A stretch of 64,000 nucleotides of DNA from positions 22,663,822 to 22,727,821 of the forward strand of contig NW_027248277.1 of NCBI RefSeq assembly GCF_041260155.1. Reading direction: 5' to 3'. The DNA is from Ptychodera flava. Its lineage: Eukaryota; Hemichordata; Enteropneusta; Ptychoderidae. Shown in pieces: positions 54,591 through 64,000 of the stretch. The notes beneath the pieces were generated by a model that did no database searches, was not told where the DNA came from, and worked only from the letters and a program-made list of their open reading frames with translations. Position 1 is the stretch's first letter, and every line of letters begins with the position of its first letter. Both the position numbers and the translations under genes were made by a program.

Positions 54591-55649
54591 TCAATAACCC
54601 ATTAGTGTCCGGTCTGCGGTGTTTGATGTCTTCCATGACGTCGAAATCGCGAAGGCGATCCAACAGGTCGGCCACTCATCTTGGGTTCGAATCAAGGCAG
54701 GGTTGTCTAAGAGATGGTTGTTCTGAGATGGATAGAAGTATCTCAACTGATCGGTTTCGACATGACGCATAATAAAACCAAGCGCAAAGTTGACTTTATA
54801 TTGGGTGGATTGGCGTCGATGGACCATGTTTAGGAAACTCCTCAAGTCATCTAATTGGAAACCACTTGTCAGTCTAAAATTGTAAACATCTAGCAGGGGA
54901 TTTCCTTCTCGATGCCTTGACCTGATATGGGACCAGTTTTCCCTGTACGTTGGAGTAAGATCTGATGGATCATCTTCTCCAAAAATGGGCTCAATGGGAT
55001 CAACAGGCAATTGTTGTTCCATGTCGCTGCCTGACGCTGAGGCATGTCCACTCCCACCACCGCCCATCTGAACTGGTGCATTTTCTTCATCTGACGATGA
55101 CGATGAAGACCATGACGAGGTTGACGATGCAGGAGATGAACTTTCGGGTGCATGATCACGATGGCGGTGTGCCTTTAATGCCTGAAAGGACTTGAAAGCG
55201 TAACGACATCGCGCACACTTGTATGTTACGGATCTGCATACTTTCTTGTGGATTTTGCTATGGTTGATGTGATGAGACTTCCTGACGAAGGTCATGTCGC
55301 ATACGTCACACTTGTACTTTGCCTTTGCTGTGCCGTGAGCCGCCTTCATGTGTTGTAACATGTTATCTTTCCGTGTAAAAGGACGGTCGCAAGTCGGGCA
55401 GGGAAAACGCTTTTGTTTAGTGGAAGAACCGCTTGTACCCTTGGAAGTACTGGCGTGTGCATTTGAACGATGAACACTGGTTTCGTGCCGCACCAGGTTG
55501 TCCTTCCGATTGAAAGACCGGTCACAGTATGAGCATGAGTAACAATGCTGTTCACCATGAACACTGGCAATGTGACGACGCAAAGTGCCTTGACAAGAAA
55601 AACGCTGTTTGCAGTGGTCGCAACATAGCTCACTATTAGCATTACTCAC
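54591..55649 (-). CDS. C2H2 zinc-finger array joined to the polymerase N-terminal region
   Basis: A 352-codon frame. Five C2H2-type fingers occupy about residues 9-170 (CCDHCKQRFSCQGTLRRHIA, CSYCDRSFNRKDNLVRH, CPTCDRPFTRKDNMLQHMKA, CDVCDMTFVRKSHHINHSKI, CARCRYAFKSFQALKAHRHR). An acidic Ser-rich linker follows, then a segment typical of the Polinton polymerase N-terminus: YRENWSHIRSRHREGNPLLD, KVNFALGFIMRHVETDQLRY and FYPSQNNHLLDNPALI. The fingers therefore belong to the polymerase gene and could direct DNA binding. The frame continues upstream of 55649 to an acceptor-like CAATTTCAG near 55768. Confidence 0.75.
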   Translation of the reverse strand: MSNANSELCCDHCKQRFSCQGTLRRHIASVHGEQHCYSCSYCDRSFNRKDNLVRHETSVHRSNAHASTSKGTSGSSTKQKRFPCPTCDRPFTRKDNMLQHMKAAHGTAKAKYKCDVCDMTFVRKSHHINHSKIHKKVCRSVTYKCARCRYAFKSFQALKAHRHRDHAPESSSPASSTSSWSSSSSSDEENAPVQMGGGGSGHASASGSDMEQQLPVDPIEPIFGEDDPSDLTPTYRENWSHIRSRHREGNPLLDVYNFRLTSGFQLDDLRSFLNMVHRRQSTQYKVNFALGFIMRHVETDQLRYFYPSQNNHLLDNPALIRTQDEWPTCWIAFAISTSWKTSNTADRTLMGY

Positions 55650-55672
55650 CGAGGGTACCGGTGTAGTTGTGA

Positions 55673-55844
55673 GTGGACGGTTTGTGATTTCTTGTAGGGC
55701 CTCTAAATACTCTGGGGATGGCTGTTGATGTGTGGAGAGCAGAGGTGGTGCTACAGAGCCAGTTGCAATCCTGAAATTGAAAAAAAAAAAAAAAAAAAAA
55801 AGGGAAAAATATGATTCTGTTTCTTATATTTGAACAACATTATA

Positions 55845-55895
<51 letters not shown>

Positions 55896-55911
55896 GTTGT
55901 TGTTGTTGTTG

Positions 55912-55978
<67 letters not shown>

Positions 55979-57760
55979 CATCATCATCATTATAAGTAAA
56001 GATACTTAGTGTGGAGTAACCAACAGCTGTTAAAAAAAAAAAAGAAAAAAAGAACACTTACTTTGATCTTTTAGTAGGAGAACAGCCACCGTCATTAAGT
56101 AATTGATCAATTGCTGTCTGTGATTGAACAGCGGCTCTGTTTAACGGAGGAAAAAAAGAGAAAATGTTAGTTGTACATGACTTTAACACAACTCAACAGA
56201 GAAAGTCGGGTAATTTAATATCATCGCACACGTAAATAAGAAAGGTATACCTGCATATCTGAGGTGAGTGAGCTTCATATCTAGGTGTCGATGACTCGGA
56301 GGAGTCGTTCGGGTGGCTAAAAGGAAATAAAATAAACACAATGAGTGAGGTAATTGCCAGCTTTATGCAGTTATATCTCACACCATTCACTGCACTTTGA
56401 AAATAAGTTGTTTCTATGTTATATACTCTAATTACAATGTTTGATATCAATACTATCTACTTACTTTATTGCATGTAAGCCTACAGGTGAAGCCGGAGGA
56501 CATACGTCTTCAGCAGACCTCTGTGACTGACTGTCCATCTCATTGCTTTCATCACACACCAACACCTATACAGTGAAACAGATCATTCGATCAGAGCGTC
56601 ATTAGTCCAAACTGATCATACAGTTGTCTGTAACGGTCGGAAAACGATGCATTAACCCTCAATTAAGCCTTACACGTGCACACCCATGATTTAATATAAT
56701 ACCAGCTGCTCTCGATCATGAATAACCTAGTTGAAACATTGTAACAATTAATGGTTGACCCCTAAGCTAACTGTCAGGTCACACCGCACACTGATATATC
56801 CTGCGATCGATACATGCGATCGCCTTATGACGGTTCAACTTGTTTGCATAAACTGTACAGATTTCAAGCTATTTCATCGTAATTCCGAATGACATGATCT
56901 TCACGGATTTTGTAGTTGTGTCGCTCGAACATTACAAGTCGAAATAGAAAGAATGAACTGGAGCATCAGTGGGCGAACGCGGCATGCAATGCATTTATTA
57001 CGTGCATGCAATGCACTGTGCAATGCAACCGCGGCCGCACAAACGTAAGCAGTTGAAACACGAAAACATTGCGTACGTTCAATATTTATCCTTTACTATC
57101 TTTAAAGCATGCCAACTGACTCTAAACACTGTTCCGTCTTTATATAAATTATATAAATCTGAAGAATTGAAGGGTATGTGTTTCAAATGCATCGAAAAAA
57201 GTGTTAATGATCGCACAGCTTCCGCGAATTCAGTGCGCAGACGACAATCACGGCCCGGCGCGGGAGTTGCGGTAGCCTCCACAGTGAACACGAAAATAGC
57301 GTACGCACAAGAAAATATGTATAAAACTCACAGATTATTTTCAGTTGTAATATTCACATATAGCATTGACGAACACACTGAATTTAGCCAAATGATAAAG
57401 AGTAAACAAGCTATTGTATTTTGCAATAAAAAAATACTTAAAGGAAATGATCACAGGATGGCAGTGTCCGTACGGCAATGTATTGTTTAGGCCTACGTGT
57501 ATACATAGCAGCAGTGTACTGAATAACAAATCTCCGTAAACTTTCACTTTTGATGATGAATACTTACAGTGTTATCACTTGGTGACTGTGGTCCATGCTG
57601 TCTCTCCAAATCGTCAATTATTTCCCACTGACTTGCAGTGAATTCGGGAGAATCATCCCATTCCATGTTACCTCGAGCGAAAGTAACAGACGCGAGACAC
57701 GAACAGGTAGCAAAGGCGAAAGAAGCAGTTGAAGCCGTCGATAGATGGCGCACATCACAA
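55673..57760 (-). other. Polinton right arm: exon-like leader segments upstream of the zinc-finger region
   Basis: Short blocks with minus-strand acceptor and GTAAGT- or GTATAC-type donors lie near 56066-56137, 56250-56314, 56463-56568 and 57567-57666. They suggest a spliced leader that ends in the zinc-finger frame. The outermost begins MEWDDSPEFTASQWEIIDDL. The intervening sequence is plain, apart from an (ATT)n tract and poly-A runs. The splicing is inferred only from consensus sites. Confidence 0.4.
55842..55989. repeat. (ATT)n microsatellite with (TTG)n core
   Basis: About 150 bases of ATT units with a short TTG run near 55895-55915. Poly-Ile, poly-Asn and poly-Tyr frames here are artefacts. 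Confidence 0.95.
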
Positions 57761-57872
57761 CAAGTTAGAGCTGGAGGACATGCTCAGAGCTGACCAGGAC
57801 GGGTGACTATCGCTACCGATCCTGTACCTCACTGCCATTTTTTGTTTTGAGAGGAGAGGGCCAAGACTGGGC

Positions 57873-57880
57873 CTTTTATA
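57873..57880 (-). promoter_or_regulatory. TATA box of the Polinton right-end transcript
   Basis: The minus strand reads TATAAAAG about 200 bases before the first exon-like ATG (57666) and just inside the right inverted repeat. Confidence 0.5.
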
Positions 57881-57936
57881 GATGTTAAGCACGATGCATA
57901 CGGCCAATCACAGCCAAGTATTTAGGTTGCCAAGTT

Positions 57937-58340
57937 TAACTGGGTTAGGGGGTCCAAAACATTAGCGCCTGCGGCTCCTCACTGCATCTCATGCCAGCCG
58001 AAAACCCCAGAACCTCTACGAACTTCACTGAACCTCCTGCCAAAATTCACAAACTGTCAATTTTGACTGAGCTAGGGGTCCCAAACAATAGAAGTGTGGA
58101 GGGGAGGGGTTCCCGTTAATTTTGACTGGGCTAGGGGGTCCCAACAAGCAAGGGGTGTCTATAACATTGGTGCCTCACTGAAACCTCACTTTGCCTCACT
58201 GAAACCTCACTTTGCCTCACTGAAACCTCACTTTGCCTCACTGAAACCTCACTGTGCCTCACTGTGCCTCACTGTGCCTCACTGTGCCTCACTGAACCTC
58301 CTGCCAAAATCCGCCCGTTACGGTGCCACCTATTACTACT
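57937..58340 (-). repeat. Right terminal inverted repeat of the Polinton
   Basis: Mirror of the left end. It has the same terminal 20 bases, the same GTGAGGCACA/GTGAGGTTTCA minisatellite and two GGCAGGAGGTTCAGTG modules, where the left end has four. It ends TACTACT before TGTACG. Confidence 0.9.
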
Positions 58341-58564
58341 TGTACGTCCGAAAACAAAGTTTAGATCCAGCGTTACTATTGGACACAATTTGGTTTAAGA
58401 ACGGAGCTCTGACTGTTTCATTTCAATTTCAATGTACCTAGAGCCAAGCTCACAATTGGAATCAGTTGATTTAAAAATATAGTGCAATAAAAATCTTCTG
58501 CACTGTGCAATTTTAAAATGTCCAACGTCATCAGTAAAAACTCTCGAAACAAGATATGATCATC

Positions 58565-58870
58565 TGTGACCGAACCCCATTTCTGTGCGCTTAATCATTA
58601 ATTTCCCTCACATGAATCAGTTCACACAGAAAACAATCACTCACTTGATTGGATAGTACAGTTTTGAACCCTCATGAATTTCATCGTCTTGATGTCAGTA
58701 GGCATTGAATTAGGTGACAGTATGATTATGTTAACGACTTGCTGTCTTCTACTAAAGTCAGTTTAACACGTTTTCAGTGTGCTGATCAGTTCATTAATTA
58801 TACATAGAAGTTGCTATTCTGGATATGTCTAAGAAGCGAAGTCAACAGTGACTCATTGATTCGTTGACAA
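58565..58870 (+). repeat. Dispersed repeat, copy 2 (partner at 25955)
   Basis: Shares CCCATTTCTGTGCGCT, TTTCCCTC, ACACGTTTTCAGTGTGCT and ATGTCTAAGAAGCGAAGTCA with the copy between the GPCR loci. No coding content is seen. Confidence 0.65.
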
Positions 58871-59190
58871 ACCACATTTCAGCGCTTTGTTTGAGTGGCA
58901 CGCGCACCAAAAGTATCGTTTTGCAAACTGTAACAAAACCATTTCGTAGAGATTTCATGTAAGGATATAGTGTGTACAATCGTAGTTTACAAATAATAAA
59001 AGCAGGTGTTGTTGGACATTATTTTTGTTGTTGCCTAGAGTATCAGAAATCGCTAAATTCATTTCAATCAGAAAGATGCCGGTCAAAATTTGATTTAGTT
59101 TCTTTCCTTTCGACGTACGAGCTTGTGATCATTATCAGCCGTGCTTTTGAAGTCATGTTAAGCTGTCAAGGATCTGCTCCCTCACGCTGA

Positions 59191-59300
59191 TTAAGGTAGA
59201 ACGCGCCTCTGGGACAGATATTCAAGCTTTGAAAATTTTATTTTCCTCCATTTTTTTACACAGGGATGGCGGCCATTTTGGAATTATTATACTACCTTAG
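59191..59300. mobile_element. TTAA-flanked miniature element, short copy 3
   Basis: 110 bases from TTAAGGTAGAACGCGCCTCT to AATTATTATACTACCTTAG. Both termini match the ends of the 351-base copy at 36283, so this is an internally deleted member. Confidence 0.65.
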
Positions 59301-61479
59301 TACATGGTGATCCGCTCACTAACATTACATACTTGGAGTAGATTGCGGATGAGTTAACTGCGAAGATAGAATTCTGAATGCAACGAAGGTCGATGGAAGC
59401 CGTATCCGTCAGAAACGCACAGTTTTGTCGATTTCAATCCCCTTGTGATCTGTTCACCGGGTTGTCGCATCCCTTCCGTAGTTTTGCGCCATGGATTAGT
59501 TCTATTACCAGTAGTTATAATATTCTTGTATTTTATTTCGAATCTTGCGGACTTGATGGATGCATGGCCCTCTTATCTTAACGGTGATGTTGACTCTCCA
59601 GTCATTATCCACGCCACCCTCGAAGATATCCCATAATACATTGCTGCAAGTCCAACGCAAAAACCGGGAATCGGCTCATTTGGCGTCAAGTCACCAAGGC
59701 GAGCTGATCGCCTGCGCTCATCCAATCTTGCCGCATATGGCAAGCAACTGAGATGGTGACGAATGCGTTATTCCCCAAACATTAAATGATATGCTAGTCC
59801 CTCCCAACTTCAGTGACACACGTTCCCCAGTGAGTAATGATGGGGTCCCCTTCAGGCTTCCCACAGGTATCAAATTGTTGTAGCGGAGCAAGCAAATTTT
59901 CTCTCAGAAAACCCAATTCTCGCAAGCAAGTTGCATAATATATTCAGTAAAATGTTGTCATATACCATGAAAAGCGACTGAATTGCGGACCTTGCTATGT
60001 TAACATGAGGCGTTCATATTTCAGAAAATTGCTAAAAGGAGGCAAGAAGGAAAGACCCGTTACGTGAAAACGCAAGGGGTAGATAAGCATCGGCTGACAG
60101 TTTGACACGTTTCGTACCATTAAGAGTTGAATGATATTACATTGACTTGGTTGACCATACGATTTTCATTAAAAAACGTTCGGGGAAAGGTGTATGCATC
60201 GACGGTTTGGGCAAACTTTACAAAGTATCGATCAAGAAATTCATGCGTAGAACTAATGAAAATTCGTAAAACATGCCACTAACTTGTACATTAGGCAACA
60301 AAACGCCGTTGGCATGAAAATGAGTTTACTAGAAAATACATAGTGGCGCTTAACGGTTTGAAAATTGATCGTCTTCACCGCGGTATCGCTAGATAGTTCA
60401 TAGTTTATTGTCATTTACAATCGTATAAAGTCAATTTACAGATGACATAACAAGTAGCAAAATGACAATTTTTGGAGCCAGAAAAATAGCTATCAGTTAA
60501 TCGAGTCCGGCCCCATCTCTAAAGTTTACATTTCATATTTAGATATTTATTTTTGACATTTTAGAATCTACGTATACGATGAAAGCGGTGAATTCTGGTA
60601 TATCTTCGAGGGCGGTGTGGTCTTTGTCAACATCAGTAGCACTAATGCGACAATGATAAACAGGACTTTTCACAATATAACCGACTACGGTTATATTTAT
60701 ATGTGTTTGATGCACGTTGTATACACACGGGCTTTGTTTGGAGAAGAACGCTAAGTTTGTAGATGGCAGCGTGTGAAAGAAATAGATTTAAAGTAGAAAT
60801 GTACTGTGTGACACGAAAGTCCGTTTTTACACAAAATGTAACGGGACTTGATACAGCAACGCTTTGGCCGATCATGAGCTCGAGGTCGCCAAACTTGTAG
60901 CGCTACACATTAACGTGGTTCGAGGTAGAGGATGCCAAGGTCCGCAAGGTCCGCAATTCAGTCGCTTTTCATGGTATATGCCGAGGTAGGACACTTCAAA
61001 CTGCTCTACATTAGAAATGACTGGAAGTATATATTTTCTGTTGGAATCAACGAGTAAGAATAAATGGCGCCAGAAAAACCTCGTTTTCAAGTATTGAACT
61101 TTAAATTCTGAATTTGAATGGCAAAGTTTGAAATCTATATTCTGCAATTGGAATTTCGAGTTGTTGATTTTGTAGATTTCTATCGGCCATCGTCCGACCT
61201 ACTAAAGCGAGGACGCGTGACATCAAAGAGGTACGGGAAATGGCAGACAACCTGTATCATTTGATAGGAGGTCAAAACATGATATGAAGCATGGTTGTTT
61301 TTTTATAAACGGTGGTAACTTAAGGCTACTTAAGGTAACGTTTATTGACATTCAGATACCGAGGGTCGGTCACAGTCTAATCGTCCGGAAGCAGATCACC
61401 TGATCAACGGGCTTGTCCGCCAGTGCATAAAACTTGAAATCGTGCTGCTAGCCCACTCAAAACCATTCACGACAGAGCG
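59301..61479. other. Non-coding stretch with a 37-base inverted pair
   Basis: Bases 59959-59995 are exactly complementary to 60944-60980 across ~950 bases. A 64-codon plus frame at 59445-59636 has one hydrophobic segment (GLVLLPVVIIFLYFISNL) but no recognised family. A 65-codon open stretch at about 60557-60755 is also unassigned. The rest is plain. Confidence 0.45.
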
Positions 61480-61546
61480 ATGGCTGGGTTCAACCAAATA
61501 CGTCTGCTGGTGCTCGCTATCACCATTACCGGGGTGTTTAGCCAAG
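61480..61546 (+). CDS. Probable first coding exon: signal peptide
   Basis: An ATG in a good context (GCGATGG) opens 22 codons: MAGFNQIRLLVLAITITGVF then SQ, ending at CAAG|GTAAGTGG. The sequence is a textbook secretory signal peptide with a short polar start, a hydrophobic core and a small-residue end at VFSQ. The exon ends in phase 1, the usual phase for signal exons feeding Ig or FN3 domains. The gene would encode a secreted or membrane protein on the plus strand. No following exon is recognisable before the window ends. Its proximity to the adhesion exons at the left end is only suggestive. Confidence 0.6.
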
Positions 61547-63860
61547 GTAAGTGGAGAGACTTCCAGAGGCACTTGTCGGTATCGCAAAAAATTTAGCATC
61601 AGGAGAATCAGTCCAACAGCACTAATGTTATACAGAGACAGTTGCAGCAAACCAAAGTGCGACTCTGATTTTCAATCTTCTAAGATTAGCGTATAATTTG
61701 TTTTTTTTCCTTGTCGCTGTTTATGCGGTTTGTTTTGTATCATCCTCGCTCACAATGAAACCCTTGTGAAATATATTTTTCGACACCTGCGCTTGTGCTA
61801 ATTATTAATCTTAGTCACTTCTTCTGCTCGACATTTTTAATCCCCAGTCTACAAAATACTCAACATGAATCATCAACTATTTAAACTTTGCAGCAATGCT
61901 CGGGACTATTCTGCGTCAGTCCTTGTATCCGCTTTCGCGTTGAAGGTAATATGAAGCCTTGAGTTTAAAAACCGGAGTCCCTATCGGCTATCGCTCAGAC
62001 GGCTGGGAGAGTGGTCAGGTCAGCTCGGGAGTACACAACGCCGACGAGAAACTCATGGTCTTAAAGCACGGCGACCGATAGAAACAGTTGTCTTTTTAGC
62101 AGCTACTCTATCGCTAGAATGGCATGATTATGGCATGATAACGTACCAAAGCTACATGACACACGCCCAAGGCTTGTAGAGTTCAAACATGTGCTGACGA
62201 AAAGAATGTATTGTGTCAGATACTCATCTCAAAAGGTCTCATTTTATGACAGGGTGATCAAACTGTAGAGGATCAATAACAACAATTTATCACTGCAGCC
62301 TTACAATAACAGGATGTTTGTGGTCAGCCAATCAGATAAAGGAGCATGTATACACATTTAACACAATACTAATAAGTAAGCTATCAATAAACAATATCGA
62401 CCAAGGTTATTTGTATATCATTTTAATGTGATGATGATGATTTTGTTCTTCATGGGCAGACACATGTAATCCTTAAACTTAATTAGGCATAATCTGCTTG
62501 CACTCTCGGACAATCTCGTTTGCAGCTTCTTTTATTTGTCGAGAAGGTCAAAAATTTGTATTCGGGGTATTTTCTTGTAACAGATACGTCATATCAGTCC
62601 AATCATGCTACACTTGCAATTACCCACTGTGCAAAAGTTATCGTCTGCACGCAACTGAGGGCGCCTTGCTCAGTCATATCTGCATGTCTGCTCATACTTG
62701 GCAATTTCAGGGAATAAGAATCCAAGATGAAGGCATGTTTGGCAAGGTTTGCGACGTTTTTTGGCAGTAAAAATTATTTGGCATTCACAACAAACAAATA
62801 TATAATAAAATACAAAATTTTGTGAGCTCTGAGTTCACATCTGCTTCTTTAAAAAGTTGTCGGTTAAGATCATTTATGTACATATACTCCAATCACTAAA
62901 TGATAAACTAAACATCTTTTTTTTCAGTGATCGACCCCATCTCTAAATACATCTTTAGTATTCCTTTTCGCTAGTTTCGTGTGATGAAAACAGTTTTCGA
63001 ATAATCTTCAGCACAGGAGGGTACACTAAAATATGATAAAACGACAATACATATTTTTAGGCCCCAGTGCCACCGTTTATCTTTGCCAACTACTTGACCC
63101 CGTTACACCACACCGGTGAACATAACAAACAGCGGATGTATTGAAGATAGTAAAGGGATAAATTATTGTGCACGTCATGATAAAATAACCTTTGAGGGTC
63201 TTATCTCACTAGTTTATTTGTGTGAGGGGGTTGAGTTTGGCAACTGATCAAGCAGACGACGTTAATAGATCAGCGCCATATTGTTTTTAATACTAACACT
63301 CATCAAAATATGGAATATTGTAATGTACTTACATGACTGTCACTATAAAACCTTCCCGGAATATATTACGGAGGAATGACTTAGGGATATGGCCTAAGGT
63401 CAGTTTCGCCCAGTCACGTGATCCCTTTAACGGCTAACCGGCCTACTTTATATCAGCATGCTAGTCTTACCATGCTTATGTCGTCAGGGAATATGGGCAT
63501 TCACATAAGCCAGGAGCAATGTTTGACCTTCTTGCATTGTTGTCCCCGTGCCATTTTATTCTGTCAAATCCTACATAACGTCTTACAGATGTTCTATCCG
63601 ATTTTTGTATCAAGTACCCAATAAAATTGAATCTCGACAAAAAGGGAAATTGTCGTTTCTGCAAGGGTTGCCTTAGGCTGTGTTCGGAAATACAAATTTG
63701 GAACACCGAAATTGAAATTCTCTCACACTGCAAATACCCAGGCTTACTTACTCTTTTCCTGTAATATCTTGTGAAAGTTGTACAAATGTGACTTCTTAAG
63801 CAAGTAAGGATTTTAACTGCCGTCTAAGGAAATAAAAAGTAGTTTGTGTAATTACATAGA
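61547..63860. other. Intron/intergenic stretch
   Basis: Several short frames, none recognised. A 90-codon plus frame at 62498-62770 is not supported by a domain or splice signals that I trust. Confidence 0.45.
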
Positions 63861-63871
63861 CAGACAGACAG

Positions 63872-63935
<64 letters not shown>

Positions 63936-63945
63936 GTCTGTCTCC

Positions 63946-63979
<34 letters not shown>

Positions 63980-63996
63980 GTCTCCCTCCCTCTCTC
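63872..63996. repeat. (TCTA)n microsatellite
   Basis: TCTA units interrupted by TCTG and CCTA, with a related CAGA run just before. Confidence 0.95.
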
Positions 63997-64000
63997 TATA

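Larger units (their letters stand above)
41425..58340. mobile_element. Polinton/Maverick element, end-to-end fossil copy
   Basis: A 16.9 kb element beginning AG and ending CT. It has long terminal inverted repeats and a 6-base target duplication, TGTACG, at 41419-41424 and 58341-58346. All of these are Polinton hallmarks. It carries the full expected set: adenain-like protease, double-jelly-roll major capsid, minor capsid, retroviral-type integrase with chromodomain, FtsK/HerA-type packaging ATPase and protein-primed DNA polymerase B. It also has several accessory ORFs. All genes but one run on the minus strand. The outer ~220 bases of the two ends are almost identical, which suggests a young insertion. 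The reading frames contain about a dozen breaks overall, so it is a fossil. Some of these could be sequencing errors. Confidence 0.95.

Noticed and set aside
55751-56057. Poly-Ile, poly-Tyr and poly-Asn frames
   Set aside because: Translation of the (ATT)n tract.
56969-57490. 173-codon plus-strand frame in the Polinton right arm
   Set aside because: It runs opposite to the leader exons with no recognisable domain, and its start is a Cys/His-rich low-complexity region (repeated GCAATGCA).
59445-59636. Possible small membrane protein
   Set aside because: One hydrophobic segment and a vague likeness to DRAM/TMEM150 starts is too weak. It has no splice signals and no second membrane segment.

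Overview
The window looks like nuclear DNA of an invertebrate deuterostome, such as a hemichordate, echinoderm or amphioxus. It is AT-rich and intron-rich, with neural-type Ig/FN3 adhesion exons and rhodopsin-family GPCRs. Mobile elements make up much of it: a Gmr1-type Ty3/Gypsy element (a clade known mainly from deuterostomes), a large Polinton/Maverick, Penelope-like elements, a LINE fragment and TTAA-flanked miniature elements. The species is an inference; nothing here fixes it.

Layout. 1-4149 holds + strand exons of an L1CAM/neuroglian-type gene: two halves of an Ig domain, then an FN3 exon present in three tandem ~685 bp copies, then another FN3 exon. A 6.1 kb Gmr1-like LTR element (4150-10262) sits in the following intron. 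10263-18946 is largely non-coding, with a foldback repeat, an NHP2-like retropseudogene and a Penelope-like fragment joined to a Tudor-like exon. Two duplicated GPCR loci follow on the minus strand, each with a coding exon, one long intron and an upstream leader exon under a shared CCAAT-containing block. The first is 19303-23448 and open. The second is 31789-36923 and has a frameshift. Between them lie a degenerate tandem array and a LINE fragment. 37390-40560 is a cluster of Penelope-like pieces with hammerhead-like motifs and (TA)n tracts.

41425-58340 is a Polinton with both terminal inverted repeats and a 6-bp target duplication (TGTACG). From left to right it carries a WW-domain ORF (+), then on the minus strand protease, major capsid, a basic virion-like protein, minor capsid, integrase with chromodomain, conserved Polinton ORFs, packaging ATPase, a 51-aa zinc-finger ORF, protein-primed DNA polymerase B and a C2H2 zinc-finger array upstream of the polymerase. 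It is a fossil copy with about a dozen reading-frame breaks. 58347-64000 is mostly non-coding, apart from a probable signal-peptide first exon at 61480.

The strongest leads are the mosaic FN3 exon triplication, a miniature element whose terminal TTAA supplies the stop codon of the intact GPCR, the reversed integrase/RT order of the LTR element, and the WW-domain and zinc-finger parts of the Polinton. I do not see a clearly new enzymatic or defence system. All similarity calls come from recognising motifs by eye, without database searches.
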